Positions 1 through 7,108 of a stretch of 64,000 nt of DNA are shown in pieces. The DNA is from Puerhibacterium puerhi (GTDB lineage: Bacteria > Actinomycetota > Actinomycetes > Actinomycetales > Cellulomonadaceae), in contig NZ_WUWN01000002.1 in assembly GCF_009846865.1 (NCBI RefSeq), forward strand, positions 62,001 to 126,000. Direction: 5' to 3'. The translations under genes were made by a program, and so were the position numbers. The first letter of the stretch is position 1, and each line of letters starts with the position of its first letter. The notes below the pieces were generated by a model. It was not told the origin of the DNA. It saw only the letters and a program-made list of their open reading frames with translations, and did no database searches.

Positions 1-245
1 GCGACGTCGCCGGGGCCAGCGTCACCGGCCGCGACTACGCGGGTCGCGCCCAGGTCGTCGTGGACACGGAGCGGCGGGTGCTGGTCGGTGCGACGTTCGT
101 CGGGCCGGAGGCGGGGGAGATGCTGCACGCCGCGACGATCGCCGTCGTCGGGCAGGTGCCGCTGGACCGGCTCTGGCACGCGGTGCCCGCCTACCCCACG
201 GTGAGCGAGGTGTGGCTGCGGTTCCTGGAGGCCTACGGCCTGTGA
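1..245 (+). CDS. FAD-dependent pyridine nucleotide-disulfide oxidoreductase family protein, C-terminal end (partial)
   Basis: The window opens inside this gene; the reading frame begins at base 3 and stops at 243-245, leaving about 80 residues. They match the C-terminal dimerisation domain of the lipoamide dehydrogenase / mercuric reductase fold, with the stretches VLVGATFVGPEAGEML and VPAYPTVSEVWLRFLEAY. In true lipoamide dehydrogenases the corresponding segment carries a catalytic His (HPT...SE); here the residue before PT is Tyr. This suggests a family member that does not use the His-Glu pair to reduce disulfides. Substrate cannot be inferred from this fragment. A GC-rich hairpin follows, before the convergent osmoprotectant-transport genes. 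Confidence 0.85.
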   Translation, partial: DVAGASVTGRDYAGRAQVVVDTERRVLVGATFVGPEAGEMLHAATIAVVGQVPLDRLWHAVPAYPTVSEVWLRFLEAYGL

Positions 246-267
246 CGCGACCGCGCCCGGCACGCGG

Positions 268-306
268 CCGCCCGGCGACCCGGCCGTGGCCGAGGGCGCC
301 GGGCGG
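268..306. terminator. Possible terminator between convergent genes
   Basis: A 10-bp inverted repeat (CCGCCCGGCG / CGCCGGGCGG) encloses a smaller CGGCC-gt-GGCCG hairpin. It sits between the end of the oxidoreductase gene and the end of the convergent binding-protein gene. No U-run follows, as is usual in such GC-rich genomes. Confidence 0.35.
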
Positions 307-324
307 AGCCGTGCGCGGTGCGGG

Positions 325-1359
325 TCAGGAGGTCGCGAGCGCGCCGTCCGAGCTGAACACGAGGCCGAGGGTGATCTCGCCCTTCTGCAGCGCGGCCTTG
401 GTCAGCGGACCGCCGGCGTCGAGGGAGCGGAACTCGCTGAACGTCAGGCCGTAGGTCTCCTCGAGCCCCGGCTGGCAGAAGGGCCGGTCGGTGCACTCCG
501 GGCCGGCGCCGAGCACCAGGCCCTCGCAGGCCTCGGCCAGGTCGGACAGGGTCCGCACGTCGTGCTCCTGCGCGAACGCCTGGGTCACGGCGTAGGCGTT
601 CTGGTCCTGGGCGGCCGACGGCGTGCCGAAGACGAGGCCGGACTGCTCGCCGAGGCCGGTGAGCGCCTCCACCGTGGCGTCCAGGTCTCCGCTGGCGACC
701 GGCTCGGCGTCGGCGCCGTTGACCTGCTTGTTGAGGAACTCCGCCAGCGTGCCGACGTACTCCGGCACCACCTGCACCTGCGAGCCGTCCTGCAGCGCGG
801 GCAGGTAGGTCTCGCGGTTGCCGATCGTGGTCACGGTGACGTCGTAGCCGGCCGAGTCGAGCACCGCGGCGTAGATCGCCCCGAGCGTGGCGCTCTCCGC
901 GAAGTCGGCGGCGCCCACGGCGACCGCGCGGCCCCCGCCGGCGCCGGCGTCGGTCGCGGCCAGGCCGGACTGCTCGACGAACTCGGCGGCGACCTCCTGC
1001 GAGCTGCGCCGCTCGACGTCGACCGCGCGGTTGAGCCGGATGAGCGTGTCGGTGTCCAGCGCGGCGGAGACCGAGTCCAGCAGCGGCACGAGGGCGGGGT
1101 CCGCGTCGGCGGTCGCGGCGTTCACCGCCGGGACGACGTTGTCGACCGTCTGCAGGTGCCGGTCGTCCTCGAGCACGACCAGCGCGTCGTCCGGGACGGG
1201 CTCGCACGTGGCGGCGACCGGGGCGGCCGAACCACCCGTCGTGGCCGAGGCGTCGGCGGAGCCGCCGGCGGAGCCGGGGGCGCCGCAGCCGGCGAGGGCG
1301 AGGATCGCCGCGGCGGCGGCCGCGAGGCTCGCGGCGCGGGCAGGGCGGGGGAGGGTCAT
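325..1359 (-). CDS. Osmoprotectant ABC transporter substrate-binding lipoprotein (OpuAC/ProX-like)
   Basis: A 344-residue secreted lipoprotein that should bind a quaternary amine (glycine betaine, choline or carnitine type) and deliver it to the adjacent permeases. The start is ATG at 1359, after GGAG on the minus strand. The N-terminus has an Ala-rich signal sequence ending in the lipobox LAGC with Cys25 as the lipidation site, then a low-complexity Ser/Ala/Gly linker. The rest reads as a periplasmic-binding-protein type 2 fold of the OpuAC class, with segments such as AVGAADFAESATLGAIYAA and QVVPEYVGTLAEFLN. It is the last gene of a minus-strand run of permease, permease, binding protein; the ATPase is divergent. 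The exact ligand is not resolved by sequence alone. Confidence 0.88.
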   Translation of the reverse strand: MTLPRPARAASLAAAAAAILALAGCGAPGSAGGSADASATTGGSAAPVAATCEPVPDDALVVLEDDRHLQTVDNVVPAVNAATADADPALVPLLDSVSAALDTDTLIRLNRAVDVERRSSQEVAAEFVEQSGLAATDAGAGGGRAVAVGAADFAESATLGAIYAAVLDSAGYDVTVTTIGNRETYLPALQDGSQVQVVPEYVGTLAEFLNKQVNGADAEPVASGDLDATVEALTGLGEQSGLVFGTPSAAQDQNAYAVTQAFAQEHDVRTLSDLAEACEGLVLGAGPECTDRPFCQPGLEETYGLTFSEFRSLDAGGPLTKAALQKGEITLGLVFSSDGALATS

Positions 1360-1499
1360 CGTCTGCTCCGGTTCTGTGGGTCCCGTCGTGGCGCGCGTGG
1401 CCGCGTGCCGCCGGTGGCGGGCCCATTCGACCGTGCGCCACCGACAACGGCAACACGGACGGCGCGCCGGGCAGTCCCGCCGCCCGGCCGCACCGCAGG

Positions 1500-2195
1500 T
1501 CAGCGCGCCGCGGTGGCGGCCGCGCGAGCCCGCAGGGGCCGCGGCACCGCGAACCGCTGCGCGAGGGCGAGCAGCCCGTCGACCACCAGGCACAGCGCGG
1601 CGACCAGCAGGCCGCCGGCGAGCACCTGGCCGTAGCGCTGCGTGCCCATGCCGAAGGCGATGACGTGGCCCAGGCCGCCGCCGCCGGCCAGGGCGGCGAG
1701 CGGGACGGTGGCGACCACCTGCACCACCGCGGTGCGCACCCCGGCGGCCAGCAGCGGCACGGCGAGCGGCAGCTCCACCTGCCACAGCACCCGCCCGCCC
1801 GGCATGCCGAGGCCGCGGGCGGCGTCGCGCGCAGCCGGGTCGGCGCCCCGCACCCCCTCGTAGGCCCCGACCAGCAGCACGGGCACGGCGAACAGCGCGG
1901 CCGCCAGCACCGTGGCCGTGTCACCGAAGAGCCCGGCGGTGGCCAGCAGCAGGATGACCGCGAGCGTGGGCAGCGCCCGGGACGTGTTGGAGAGCGCGAC
2001 GACGACGGCGGCGCCCCGGCCGGCGTGGCCGAGCCAGGCGCCCAGCGGCAGCGCGACGGCGGCGGCGAGCAGCGCCGCCAGGACCGACATCACCAGGTGC
2101 TGCCCGGTCAGGTCGAGGATCCCGCCCGGCGCGGTCCACGACAGCGGGTCGTTGAGGTAGCGCAGGGCCTGCGCCAGGACGCCGTCGCCGGTCAT
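1500..2195 (-). CDS. Osmoprotectant ABC transporter permease
   Basis: A 231-residue integral membrane permease of the OpuCB/OpuCD (ProW) class. Five or six hydrophobic segments are visible, and the EAA-type coupling loop (DAARGLGMPGGRVLWQVELP) that contacts the ATPase lies in the second half. The ATG start overlaps the end of the upstream permease by 4 bp (2192-2195), so the two are translationally coupled. It probably forms a heterodimeric channel with that neighbour. The binding-protein gene follows about 140 bp downstream. Confidence 0.88.
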   Translation of the reverse strand: MTGDGVLAQALRYLNDPLSWTAPGGILDLTGQHLVMSVLAALLAAAVALPLGAWLGHAGRGAAVVVALSNTSRALPTLAVILLLATAGLFGDTATVLAAALFAVPVLLVGAYEGVRGADPAARDAARGLGMPGGRVLWQVELPLAVPLLAAGVRTAVVQVVATVPLAALAGGGGLGHVIAFGMGTQRYGQVLAGGLLVAALCLVVDGLLALAQRFAVPRPLRARAAATAAR

Positions 2196-2947
2196 GCCGC
2201 CTCCCCGCGCCCGTCCGCCCCCAGGTCAGTCCCCGTGCCTGCCCGCACTGACGCCCGTGCGGGCTGCCCGTGGCCCGCCCGGCGACCGCCGTCGGCCCGG
2301 CCCCGCAGCCACGGCGTCGCGGCGCGGCCGGCGGCCCACAGCAGCGTGTCGAGGACCAGGGCCATCAGCAGGCACGCGAGCGTGGCCGTGGTGATCTCGG
2401 CGCGGTGGAAGTTGTTGCGGAAGCCCTCGAACATCAGCTGCCCGAGGCCGCCGTAGCCGACCACGACGCCGACGGTCACCAGCGCCACGGTCGTGACCGT
2501 CGCCAGCCGCAGGCCGGAGACCACGGCCGGCAGCGCGGCGGGCAGCTGCACGCGGAGGGTGACCTGCGCCGGGCCGTAGCCGAGCCCGCGCGCGGCGTCC
2601 AGCGCCGCGGGGTCCACGGACTGCAGCCCGGCGAGCGTCTGGCGCAGGATCACCAGCAGCGCGTACACCACCAGCCCCACGAGGACGGGCGTGCGACCGA
2701 TGCCCAGCAGCGGCGCGAGCACGGCGAACAGCGCCAGCGACGGCACCGTGTACAGCACCGAGGCGGTGCCGACCACGGCGCCGGCCGCGCGCCGCCGTCG
2801 GCCCACCAGCAGCGCCAGCGGCACCGCGACCGCCGCGGCGATCGCCACGGCCTCCAGGGTGAGCAGCAGGTGCTGCCAGCTGCGCGTCGCGAGCACGTCA
2901 GCGTTCGCGCGGACCCACTCGAGCGAGAACCACGGGTTGCCGGGCAT
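2192..2947 (-). CDS. Osmoprotectant ABC transporter permease
   Basis: A 251-residue partner permease, first gene of the minus-strand transport operon. It has several membrane segments and an EAA-type loop (DAARGLGYGPAQVTLRVQLP), as in the OpuCB/OpuCD family. The C-terminal tail, rich in Arg and Gly, is probably cytoplasmic. The start codon is only 48 bp from the divergent ATPase start, so both operons must be driven from this short interval. Confidence 0.88.
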   Translation of the reverse strand: MPGNPWFSLEWVRANADVLATRSWQHLLLTLEAVAIAAAVAVPLALLVGRRRRAAGAVVGTASVLYTVPSLALFAVLAPLLGIGRTPVLVGLVVYALLVILRQTLAGLQSVDPAALDAARGLGYGPAQVTLRVQLPAALPAVVSGLRLATVTTVALVTVGVVVGYGGLGQLMFEGFRNNFHRAEITTATLACLLMALVLDTLLWAAGRAATPWLRGRADGGRRAGHGQPARASVRAGTGTDLGADGRGEAA

Positions 2948-2982
2948 GCCCCGAACCTAGCGGGCGCCGCCGACGGGACCGC

Positions 2983-2988
2983 TAGTGT
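2983..2988 (+). promoter_or_regulatory. Leaderless-type -10 element (TAGTGT) for the transporter ATPase
   Basis: TAGTGT ends 7 nt before the GTG start at 2996, the spacing of an actinobacterial leaderless transcript. There is no Shine-Dalgarno sequence between. Confidence 0.55.
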
Positions 2989-2995
2989 CGGGGTC

Positions 2996-4018
2996 GTGTC
3001 CGCGCGCATCGAGCTCGACGCCGTCCGCAAGGAGTACCCCGACGGGACGGTGGCCGTCGGGTCGCTGAGCCTCGTCGTCGAACCCGGGGAGGTGCTCGCC
3101 CTCGTCGGGCCGTCCGGCTGCGGCAAGTCCACCACCCTGCGGATGATCAACCGCCTCGTGGAGCCCACGAGCGGGCGGGTGCTGCTCGACGGCGAGGACG
3201 TCGCGCGCACCGACCCGGTGCGGCTGCGCCGCCGCACCGGCTACGTCATCCAGGACGTCGGCCTGCTGCCGCACCGGACCGTCGCCGCGAACGTCGCGAC
3301 GGTCCCGCGGCTGCTCGGCTGGGACCGGCGCCGCACGCGCGACCGCGTCGCCGAGGTGCTCGAGCTCGTCGGCCTGCCGCTGGCCACCTACGGCCGCCGC
3401 TATCCCCACCAGCTCTCCGGCGGCGAGCGCCAGCGGGTGGGCGTGGCCCGGGCCCTGGCCACCGACCCGCCGGTGCTGCTGCTCGACGAGCCGTTCGGCG
3501 CCGTGGACCCCGAGCGGCGCCGGCAGCTGCAGGCCGAGGTGGGCCGGATCCTCGCCGACGTCGGCACCACCGTGGTGCTGGTCACGCACGACATCGACGA
3601 GGCCGTGCGCCTCGCCGACCGGGTCGCCGTCCTCGGCACCGGCGGCGTGCTGGAGCAGGTGGCGCCGCCCCTGGCGGTGCTCGCCCACCCCGCGAGCGAG
3701 CGCGTGCGCGACTTCGTCGGCGAGGGCGCGCAGACGCGGCTGCTGCAGCTCGCCCGCGTGGGGCGCGACGACGTCGAGGCCGCCGGCGTCGAGGCGCCTG
3801 CCGGCGCGCCGGCCGTGCCGCTGGGGGCGCGGCTGTCGGAGGCGTTCGAGGCGCTCGCGGCCCTGCCGGCCGGGGCGCCCGGGCGGGTGCGGGTGCTCGA
3901 CGACGCCAGCCACGCCGTCGGCACGCTCACCGCCGACGGCGTGCTCGCGGCGCTGCGGCGGGCCGCCGACGCCGCGGCGCCGGCGGCCTCGCCGGCCCCG
4001 GTTAGGCTCGGGGCGTGA
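2996..4018 (+). CDS. Osmoprotectant ABC transporter ATP-binding protein
   Basis: A 340-residue ATPase that powers the divergent permeases. All ABC motifs are present in order: Walker A GPSGCGKST, signature LSGGERQRVG, Walker B VLLLDEPFG and the switch VTHDIDEA. Its class (ProV/OpuCA type) is supported by the neighbours. The C-terminal approximately 100 residues are Ala-rich and hard to assign; they occupy the place of the CBS or regulatory region found in OpuCA but show no clear CBS pair. The frame is open far upstream, but GTG at 2996 fits homologous N-termini (SARIELDAVRKEYPDG) and the leaderless -10. The stop overlaps the next start by 4 bp. Confidence 0.9.
   Translation: MSARIELDAVRKEYPDGTVAVGSLSLVVEPGEVLALVGPSGCGKSTTLRMINRLVEPTSGRVLLDGEDVARTDPVRLRRRTGYVIQDVGLLPHRTVAANVATVPRLLGWDRRRTRDRVAEVLELVGLPLATYGRRYPHQLSGGERQRVGVARALATDPPVLLLDEPFGAVDPERRRQLQAEVGRILADVGTTVVLVTHDIDEAVRLADRVAVLGTGGVLEQVAPPLAVLAHPASERVRDFVGEGAQTRLLQLARVGRDDVEAAGVEAPAGAPAVPLGARLSEAFEALAALPAGAPGRVRVLDDASHAVGTLTADGVLAALRRAADAAAPAASPAPVRLGA
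4003..4008 (+). promoter_or_regulatory. Internal leaderless -10 element (TAGGCT)
   Basis: TAGGCT lies exactly 6 nt before the GTG start at 4015, inside the last codons of the ATPase gene. It would let the ATP-grasp gene be transcribed on its own. Confidence 0.5.
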
Positions 4019-4932
4019 CCACCGAGAACCACACGTCCCGCCGCGTCGCCCTCGTCACCTGTGCCGAGCTGCCCGACCTCGACACCGACGACAAGCCCCT
4101 GGTCGCCGCGCTCGCGGAGCGGGGCGTGACCGCCGAGCCGGTGGTGTGGGACGACGCCGACGTCGACTGGGACGCCTACGGCCTCGCCGTCGTGCGCTCG
4201 ACCTGGGACTACTCCGCCCGCCGCGACGAGTTCGTGGCCTGGGCCGAGCGCGTGCCGCGCCTGGCCAACCCGGCCGCGGTGCTGCGCTGGAACACCGACA
4301 AGCGCTACCTGCGCGCGCTGGAGGACGCCGGCGTGCCGGTCATCCCGACGATCTGGCTCGACCCCGACCGGCATCTGTCCAAGCGGGCCGTGCACACACG
4401 CATGCCGGCGTTCGGCGACTTCGTCGTCAAGCCCGTCGTGTCGGCCGGGGCTAAGGACACCGGCCGCTACCAGCCGGTCAGCGCCGAGTCCCGCGCCCTG
4501 GCCATCCAGCACGCGATGACGCTGCTCGACTCGGGCCGCTGGGTCATGATCCAGAAGTACGTCCAGAGCGTGGACACCGAGGGCGAGACCTGCCTGACGT
4601 TCGTGGACGGCGAGTTCCGCCACGCCGCGCACAAGAAGGCGCTGCTGAGCGGCCCGGCAGAGGCGTCGACCTCGTACCGCGAGGAGGAGATGTCGCCGGT
4701 CGAGGCCACGCCGGCGCAGATCGACGTGGCCCGCCGCGCCCTGCAGGTCGCGGCGGAGGCGGTCGGCCTCGCCGAGCCGCTGCTGTACGCGCGGGTCGAC
4801 CTCGTCGAGGGCGAGGACGGCGTGCCGACGGTCATCGAGCTCGAGCTCACCGAGCCGTCCCTGTGGCTGCAGCACTCCGGCGAGGCGCGCACGCTCGACG
4901 CGCTGGCCGACGCGATCGCCAAGCGGGTCTGA
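4015..4932 (+). CDS. ATP-grasp superfamily enzyme
   Basis: A 305-residue protein of the ATP-grasp fold, which makes an amide or ester bond through an acyl-phosphate. Visible landmarks are the N-terminal preATP-grasp segment (SRRVALVTCAELPDLD), the nucleotide-binding Lys region FVVKPVVSAGAKDTGRY, and the C-terminal metal-binding acids in ELELTEPSLWL. It resembles the glutathione synthase/RimK-like group. The substrate is unknown: no peptide precursor, amino-acid ligase partner or carrier gene lies next to it. It overlaps the transporter ATPase by 4 bp but also has its own putative -10, so co-transcription need not mean shared function. A terminator hairpin follows. Confidence 0.8.
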   Translation: MTTENHTSRRVALVTCAELPDLDTDDKPLVAALAERGVTAEPVVWDDADVDWDAYGLAVVRSTWDYSARRDEFVAWAERVPRLANPAAVLRWNTDKRYLRALEDAGVPVIPTIWLDPDRHLSKRAVHTRMPAFGDFVVKPVVSAGAKDTGRYQPVSAESRALAIQHAMTLLDSGRWVMIQKYVQSVDTEGETCLTFVDGEFRHAAHKKALLSGPAEASTSYREEEMSPVEATPAQIDVARRALQVAAEAVGLAEPLLYARVDLVEGEDGVPTVIELELTEPSLWLQHSGEARTLDALADAIAKRV

Positions 4933-4965
4933 CCTTCCGGCGGCCTCCGAGCCGCCGTCCGACCA

Positions 4966-4998
4966 CGCGGCAGGTTCCCCCGGCGGGGACCTGCCGCG
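4966..4998 (+). terminator. Rho-independent-type terminator hairpin
   Basis: An inverted repeat of CGCGGCAGGT..CCCC / GGGGACCTGCCGCG with a CGGC loop and one bulged T, just downstream of the ATP-grasp gene. A smaller GGCGGC / GCCGCC hairpin precedes it. Confidence 0.6.
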
Positions 4999-5093
4999 CC
5001 GTCGTCTCGAGGGCTACCGTGATCGCGAGCACCGGTCGACGCCGATCGTGGCTCGGCGGTCCGGTCCGGCCGCTCGTGGTGAGGTGAGGCAGC

Positions 5094-5495
5094 ATGCTCG
5101 TCGCCGTGTGGGTGCTGATCCTGATCGCCGGGATCGTGCACGTCGTGGTCTTCGTCTGCGAGGCCTTCCTCATCGACCGGCCGATCGTGTACTCCGGCCT
5201 GTTCCGGCTGCCCGCCTACGACCCCGCGATCCGGCTGTGGGCGTTCGGCGTCGGTTTCTACAACCTCTTCATCGGCCTCGGCGCGATCGCTTCGGTCGTG
5301 CTGTGGGCGAGCGGGCAGGACGTGGCCGGCCGGACGCTGGCGATCTATCTCATGAGCCTCATGCTGCTGGCAGCCCTCGCGCTCGTCGTCGCCGACCGGA
5401 TGGGGCTGGGCCGCGAGCGTGGCAAGGGCCTCGGCGGCTCGGTCGGCCAGGGCCTCGTGCCGCTGCTCGCCCTCGTCGGGATCGCCCTGGCCTGA
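5094..5495 (+). CDS. DUF1304 family integral membrane protein
   Basis: A 133-residue, very hydrophobic protein with about four membrane helices, starting LVAVWVLILIAGIVHVVVF. The pattern of an N-terminal IAGIVHVVVFVCEAF helix followed by a YNLFIGLGA helix is typical of DUF1304, a small bacterial membrane family of unknown function. A purine-rich GAGGTGAGG precedes the ATG. It stands alone between a terminator and a minus-strand tRNA, so context gives no clue to its role. Confidence 0.75.
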   Translation: MLVAVWVLILIAGIVHVVVFVCEAFLIDRPIVYSGLFRLPAYDPAIRLWAFGVGFYNLFIGLGAIASVVLWASGQDVAGRTLAIYLMSLMLLAALALVVADRMGLGRERGKGLGGSVGQGLVPLLALVGIALA

Positions 5496-5529
5496 ACGGT
5501 GGCCTGGACGGGTCGCGTGCCGGCCGGCG

Positions 5530-5605
<76 letters not shown>

Positions 5606-5865
5606 GTGGCCACCATCGTAGCCAGCCGCGCCGGTCGGCCCGTTCCGCGGTGCGCCCCGGGGGTGCACCGGCCGTGGCCTGCGGAGGTCCTGGACGGACC
5701 GCCGGACGCCACCCCGTCAGACGCGGGAAAAAGAGTCGCGCCGGAGCCACGGTCGTTGGAAGAGTCTGGGACGCACCGCGGTGACGTCCGACCCGGCCCC
5801 ATGCCGGGCGGTGGAGGGGACCTGGCCCGTCCCGAGCACTCCGTCGTCACGAAAGAAGCACCACC

Positions 5866-6054
5866 ATGCATCCCGAGATGGTCTGCGCCCTGGCGCAGGC
5901 CGACCACCGCGAGCGTCTCGCCGAAGCCGAGAACGCCCGCCTCGTCCGTCGCCTCGCTCGCGAGCGACGCGTCGGCCTCCCGGTCCGTCCCCGTCGCGGC
6001 CTGCGCTGGCCGCAGTACCGGCCCGCCATCCTGGTGGGCTGGCGGGCGCTGTGA
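5866..6054 (+). CDS. Small basic hypothetical protein
   Basis: A 62-residue open frame with strong GC bias at third positions. It begins MHPEMVCALAQADHRERLAE and carries many Arg residues (ENARLVRRLARERR). The N-terminal helix reads as amphipathic and the tail has a WPQYRP segment. Small proteins beginning MHPE followed by a short Ala/Glu/Arg helix are, as far as I recall, common in Actinobacteria without assigned function. A weak purine-rich site (GAAAGAAG) lies upstream of the ATG. It sits alone between tRNA-Arg and oligoribonuclease. Confidence 0.55.
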   Translation: MHPEMVCALAQADHRERLAEAENARLVRRLARERRVGLPVRPRRGLRWPQYRPAILVGWRAL

Positions 6055-6212
6055 CCGCCACCCCGACGTCCGGGCCCCCGGGGCCTGGCGCCGCACCTGC
6101 ACGAGGGCCCCGCCGCCCGCACGTCTCCTCGCGAGCCGTCCGGAGCGCCGGGGCCCTCGCCGTACCCGGGAGCCGGTGCGGGCACCGGCGCGGCGGGGGC
6201 GGTGCCGGAACG

Positions 6213-6218
6213 TAGGCT
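6213..6218 (+). promoter_or_regulatory. Leaderless -10 element (TAGGCT) for oligoribonuclease
   Basis: TAGGCT lies 6 nt before the GTG start at 6225 with no Shine-Dalgarno sequence between, the leaderless arrangement seen repeatedly in this window. Confidence 0.6.
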
Positions 6219-6224
6219 GGGCCC

Positions 6225-6857
6225 GTGAGCACCCCGAACGACCGCATCGTCTGGATCGACTGCGAGATGACCGGGCTGGACCTGCGCTCCGACGCGCTCG
6301 TCGAGGTCGCCGCCGTCGTCACCGACTCCGAGCTCAACGTCCTGGGCGAGGGGGTCGACGTCCTCGTCGCCCCGCCGGCGGGGGCGCTGGAGCAGATGGG
6401 CGACTTCGTGCGCGAGATGCACACGAGGTCGGGCCTGCTCGACGAGCTGTCGGGCGGGCTGACCCTCGCCGAGGCCGAGAAGCAGGTGCTCGACTACATC
6501 GCGGAGTGGGTGCCGGAGCCGGGCAAGGCGCCGCTGGCCGGCAACTCCGTGGGCACCGACAAGACGTTCCTCGACCGCGACATGCCCGCGCTCGTGGGAC
6601 ACCTCCACTACCGGATCATCGACGTCAGCTCGATCAAGGAGCTGGCCCGCCGCTGGTTCCCGCGCGTCTACTTCGCCTCGCCGAAGAAGCAGGGCGGGCA
6701 CCGCGCGCTGGCCGACATCCTCGAGTCGGTCGACGAGCTGCGGTACTACCGCGAGGCGCTGTTCGTGCCGCAGCCCGGCCCCGACTCGGCGACCGTGCGC
6801 GCGGTCGCCGAGCGCATCGCCGAGACGTCGGTCACGCGGCGCCCGGCCGTGTCCTGA
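6225..6857 (+). CDS. orn: Oligoribonuclease
   Basis: A 210-residue 3'-5' exoribonuclease that degrades short oligoribonucleotides, including pGpG, to mononucleotides in the cytosol. The DEDDh active site is visible: D and E in VWIDCEMTGLDL, D in TDKTFLDRDMP, and H and D in HRALADILESVDEL. Length is normal for the family, with a slightly long C-terminus. The GTG start is set by the leaderless -10 6 nt upstream. A tRNA-His gene follows on the same strand with its own promoter-like sequence. Confidence 0.96.
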   Translation: MSTPNDRIVWIDCEMTGLDLRSDALVEVAAVVTDSELNVLGEGVDVLVAPPAGALEQMGDFVREMHTRSGLLDELSGGLTLAEAEKQVLDYIAEWVPEPGKAPLAGNSVGTDKTFLDRDMPALVGHLHYRIIDVSSIKELARRWFPRVYFASPKKQGGHRALADILESVDELRYYREALFVPQPGPDSATVRAVAERIAETSVTRRPAVS

Positions 6858-6875
6858 GCAGCCCCTCGGCTCGGG

Positions 6876-6881
6876 TATGCT
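6876..6881 (+). promoter_or_regulatory. Possible -10 element (TATGCT) for tRNA-His
   Basis: TATGCT lies about 55 nt upstream of the tRNA. A CCCTCCTCGCGGAGGGG hairpin lies between them and may be part of the precursor leader. Confidence 0.4.
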
Positions 6882-6935
6882 TTCCGTCGGCCCTTGAGGG
6901 AAACCCTCCTCGCGGAGGGGCACCACGTGGGCCGT

Positions 6936-7009
6936 GGTGGCTATAGCTCAGTTGGTAGAGCGCCTGGTTGTGGTCCAGGAGGTCGCCGGTTCAAGCCCGG
7001 TTAGCCACC
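6936..7009 (+). tRNA. tRNA-His (anticodon GTG)
   Basis: The acceptor GTGGCTA / TAGCCAC carries the extra G at position -1 (base 6936) opposite discriminator C73, the identity element of tRNA-His. Anticodon loop TTGTGGT gives GUG. The T-arm is GCCGG TTCAAGC CCGGT. CCA is not encoded. A perfect terminator follows 7 bp downstream. Confidence 0.95.
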
Positions 7010-7016
7010 CCGCAGC

Positions 7017-7047
7017 AGGACCCCCGCGCCGTCGGCGCGGGGGTCCT
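7017..7047 (+). terminator. Terminator after tRNA-His
   Basis: A perfect 14-bp stem, AGGACCCCCGCGCC / GGCGCGGGGGTCCT, with a 3-nt GTC loop directly after the tRNA. Confidence 0.85.
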
Positions 7048-7108
7048 CGCACTTTCCGGGCGGACGTCTCGGCGCGGTCGTTTGGTGCCGTGGCAGGATG
7101 CCGCCAGG

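Noticed and set aside
4015-4932. RiPP or peptide-ligase cluster around the ATP-grasp enzyme
   Set aside because: No precursor peptide, protease or dedicated exporter is adjacent; its neighbours are an osmolyte transporter and a DUF1304 gene.
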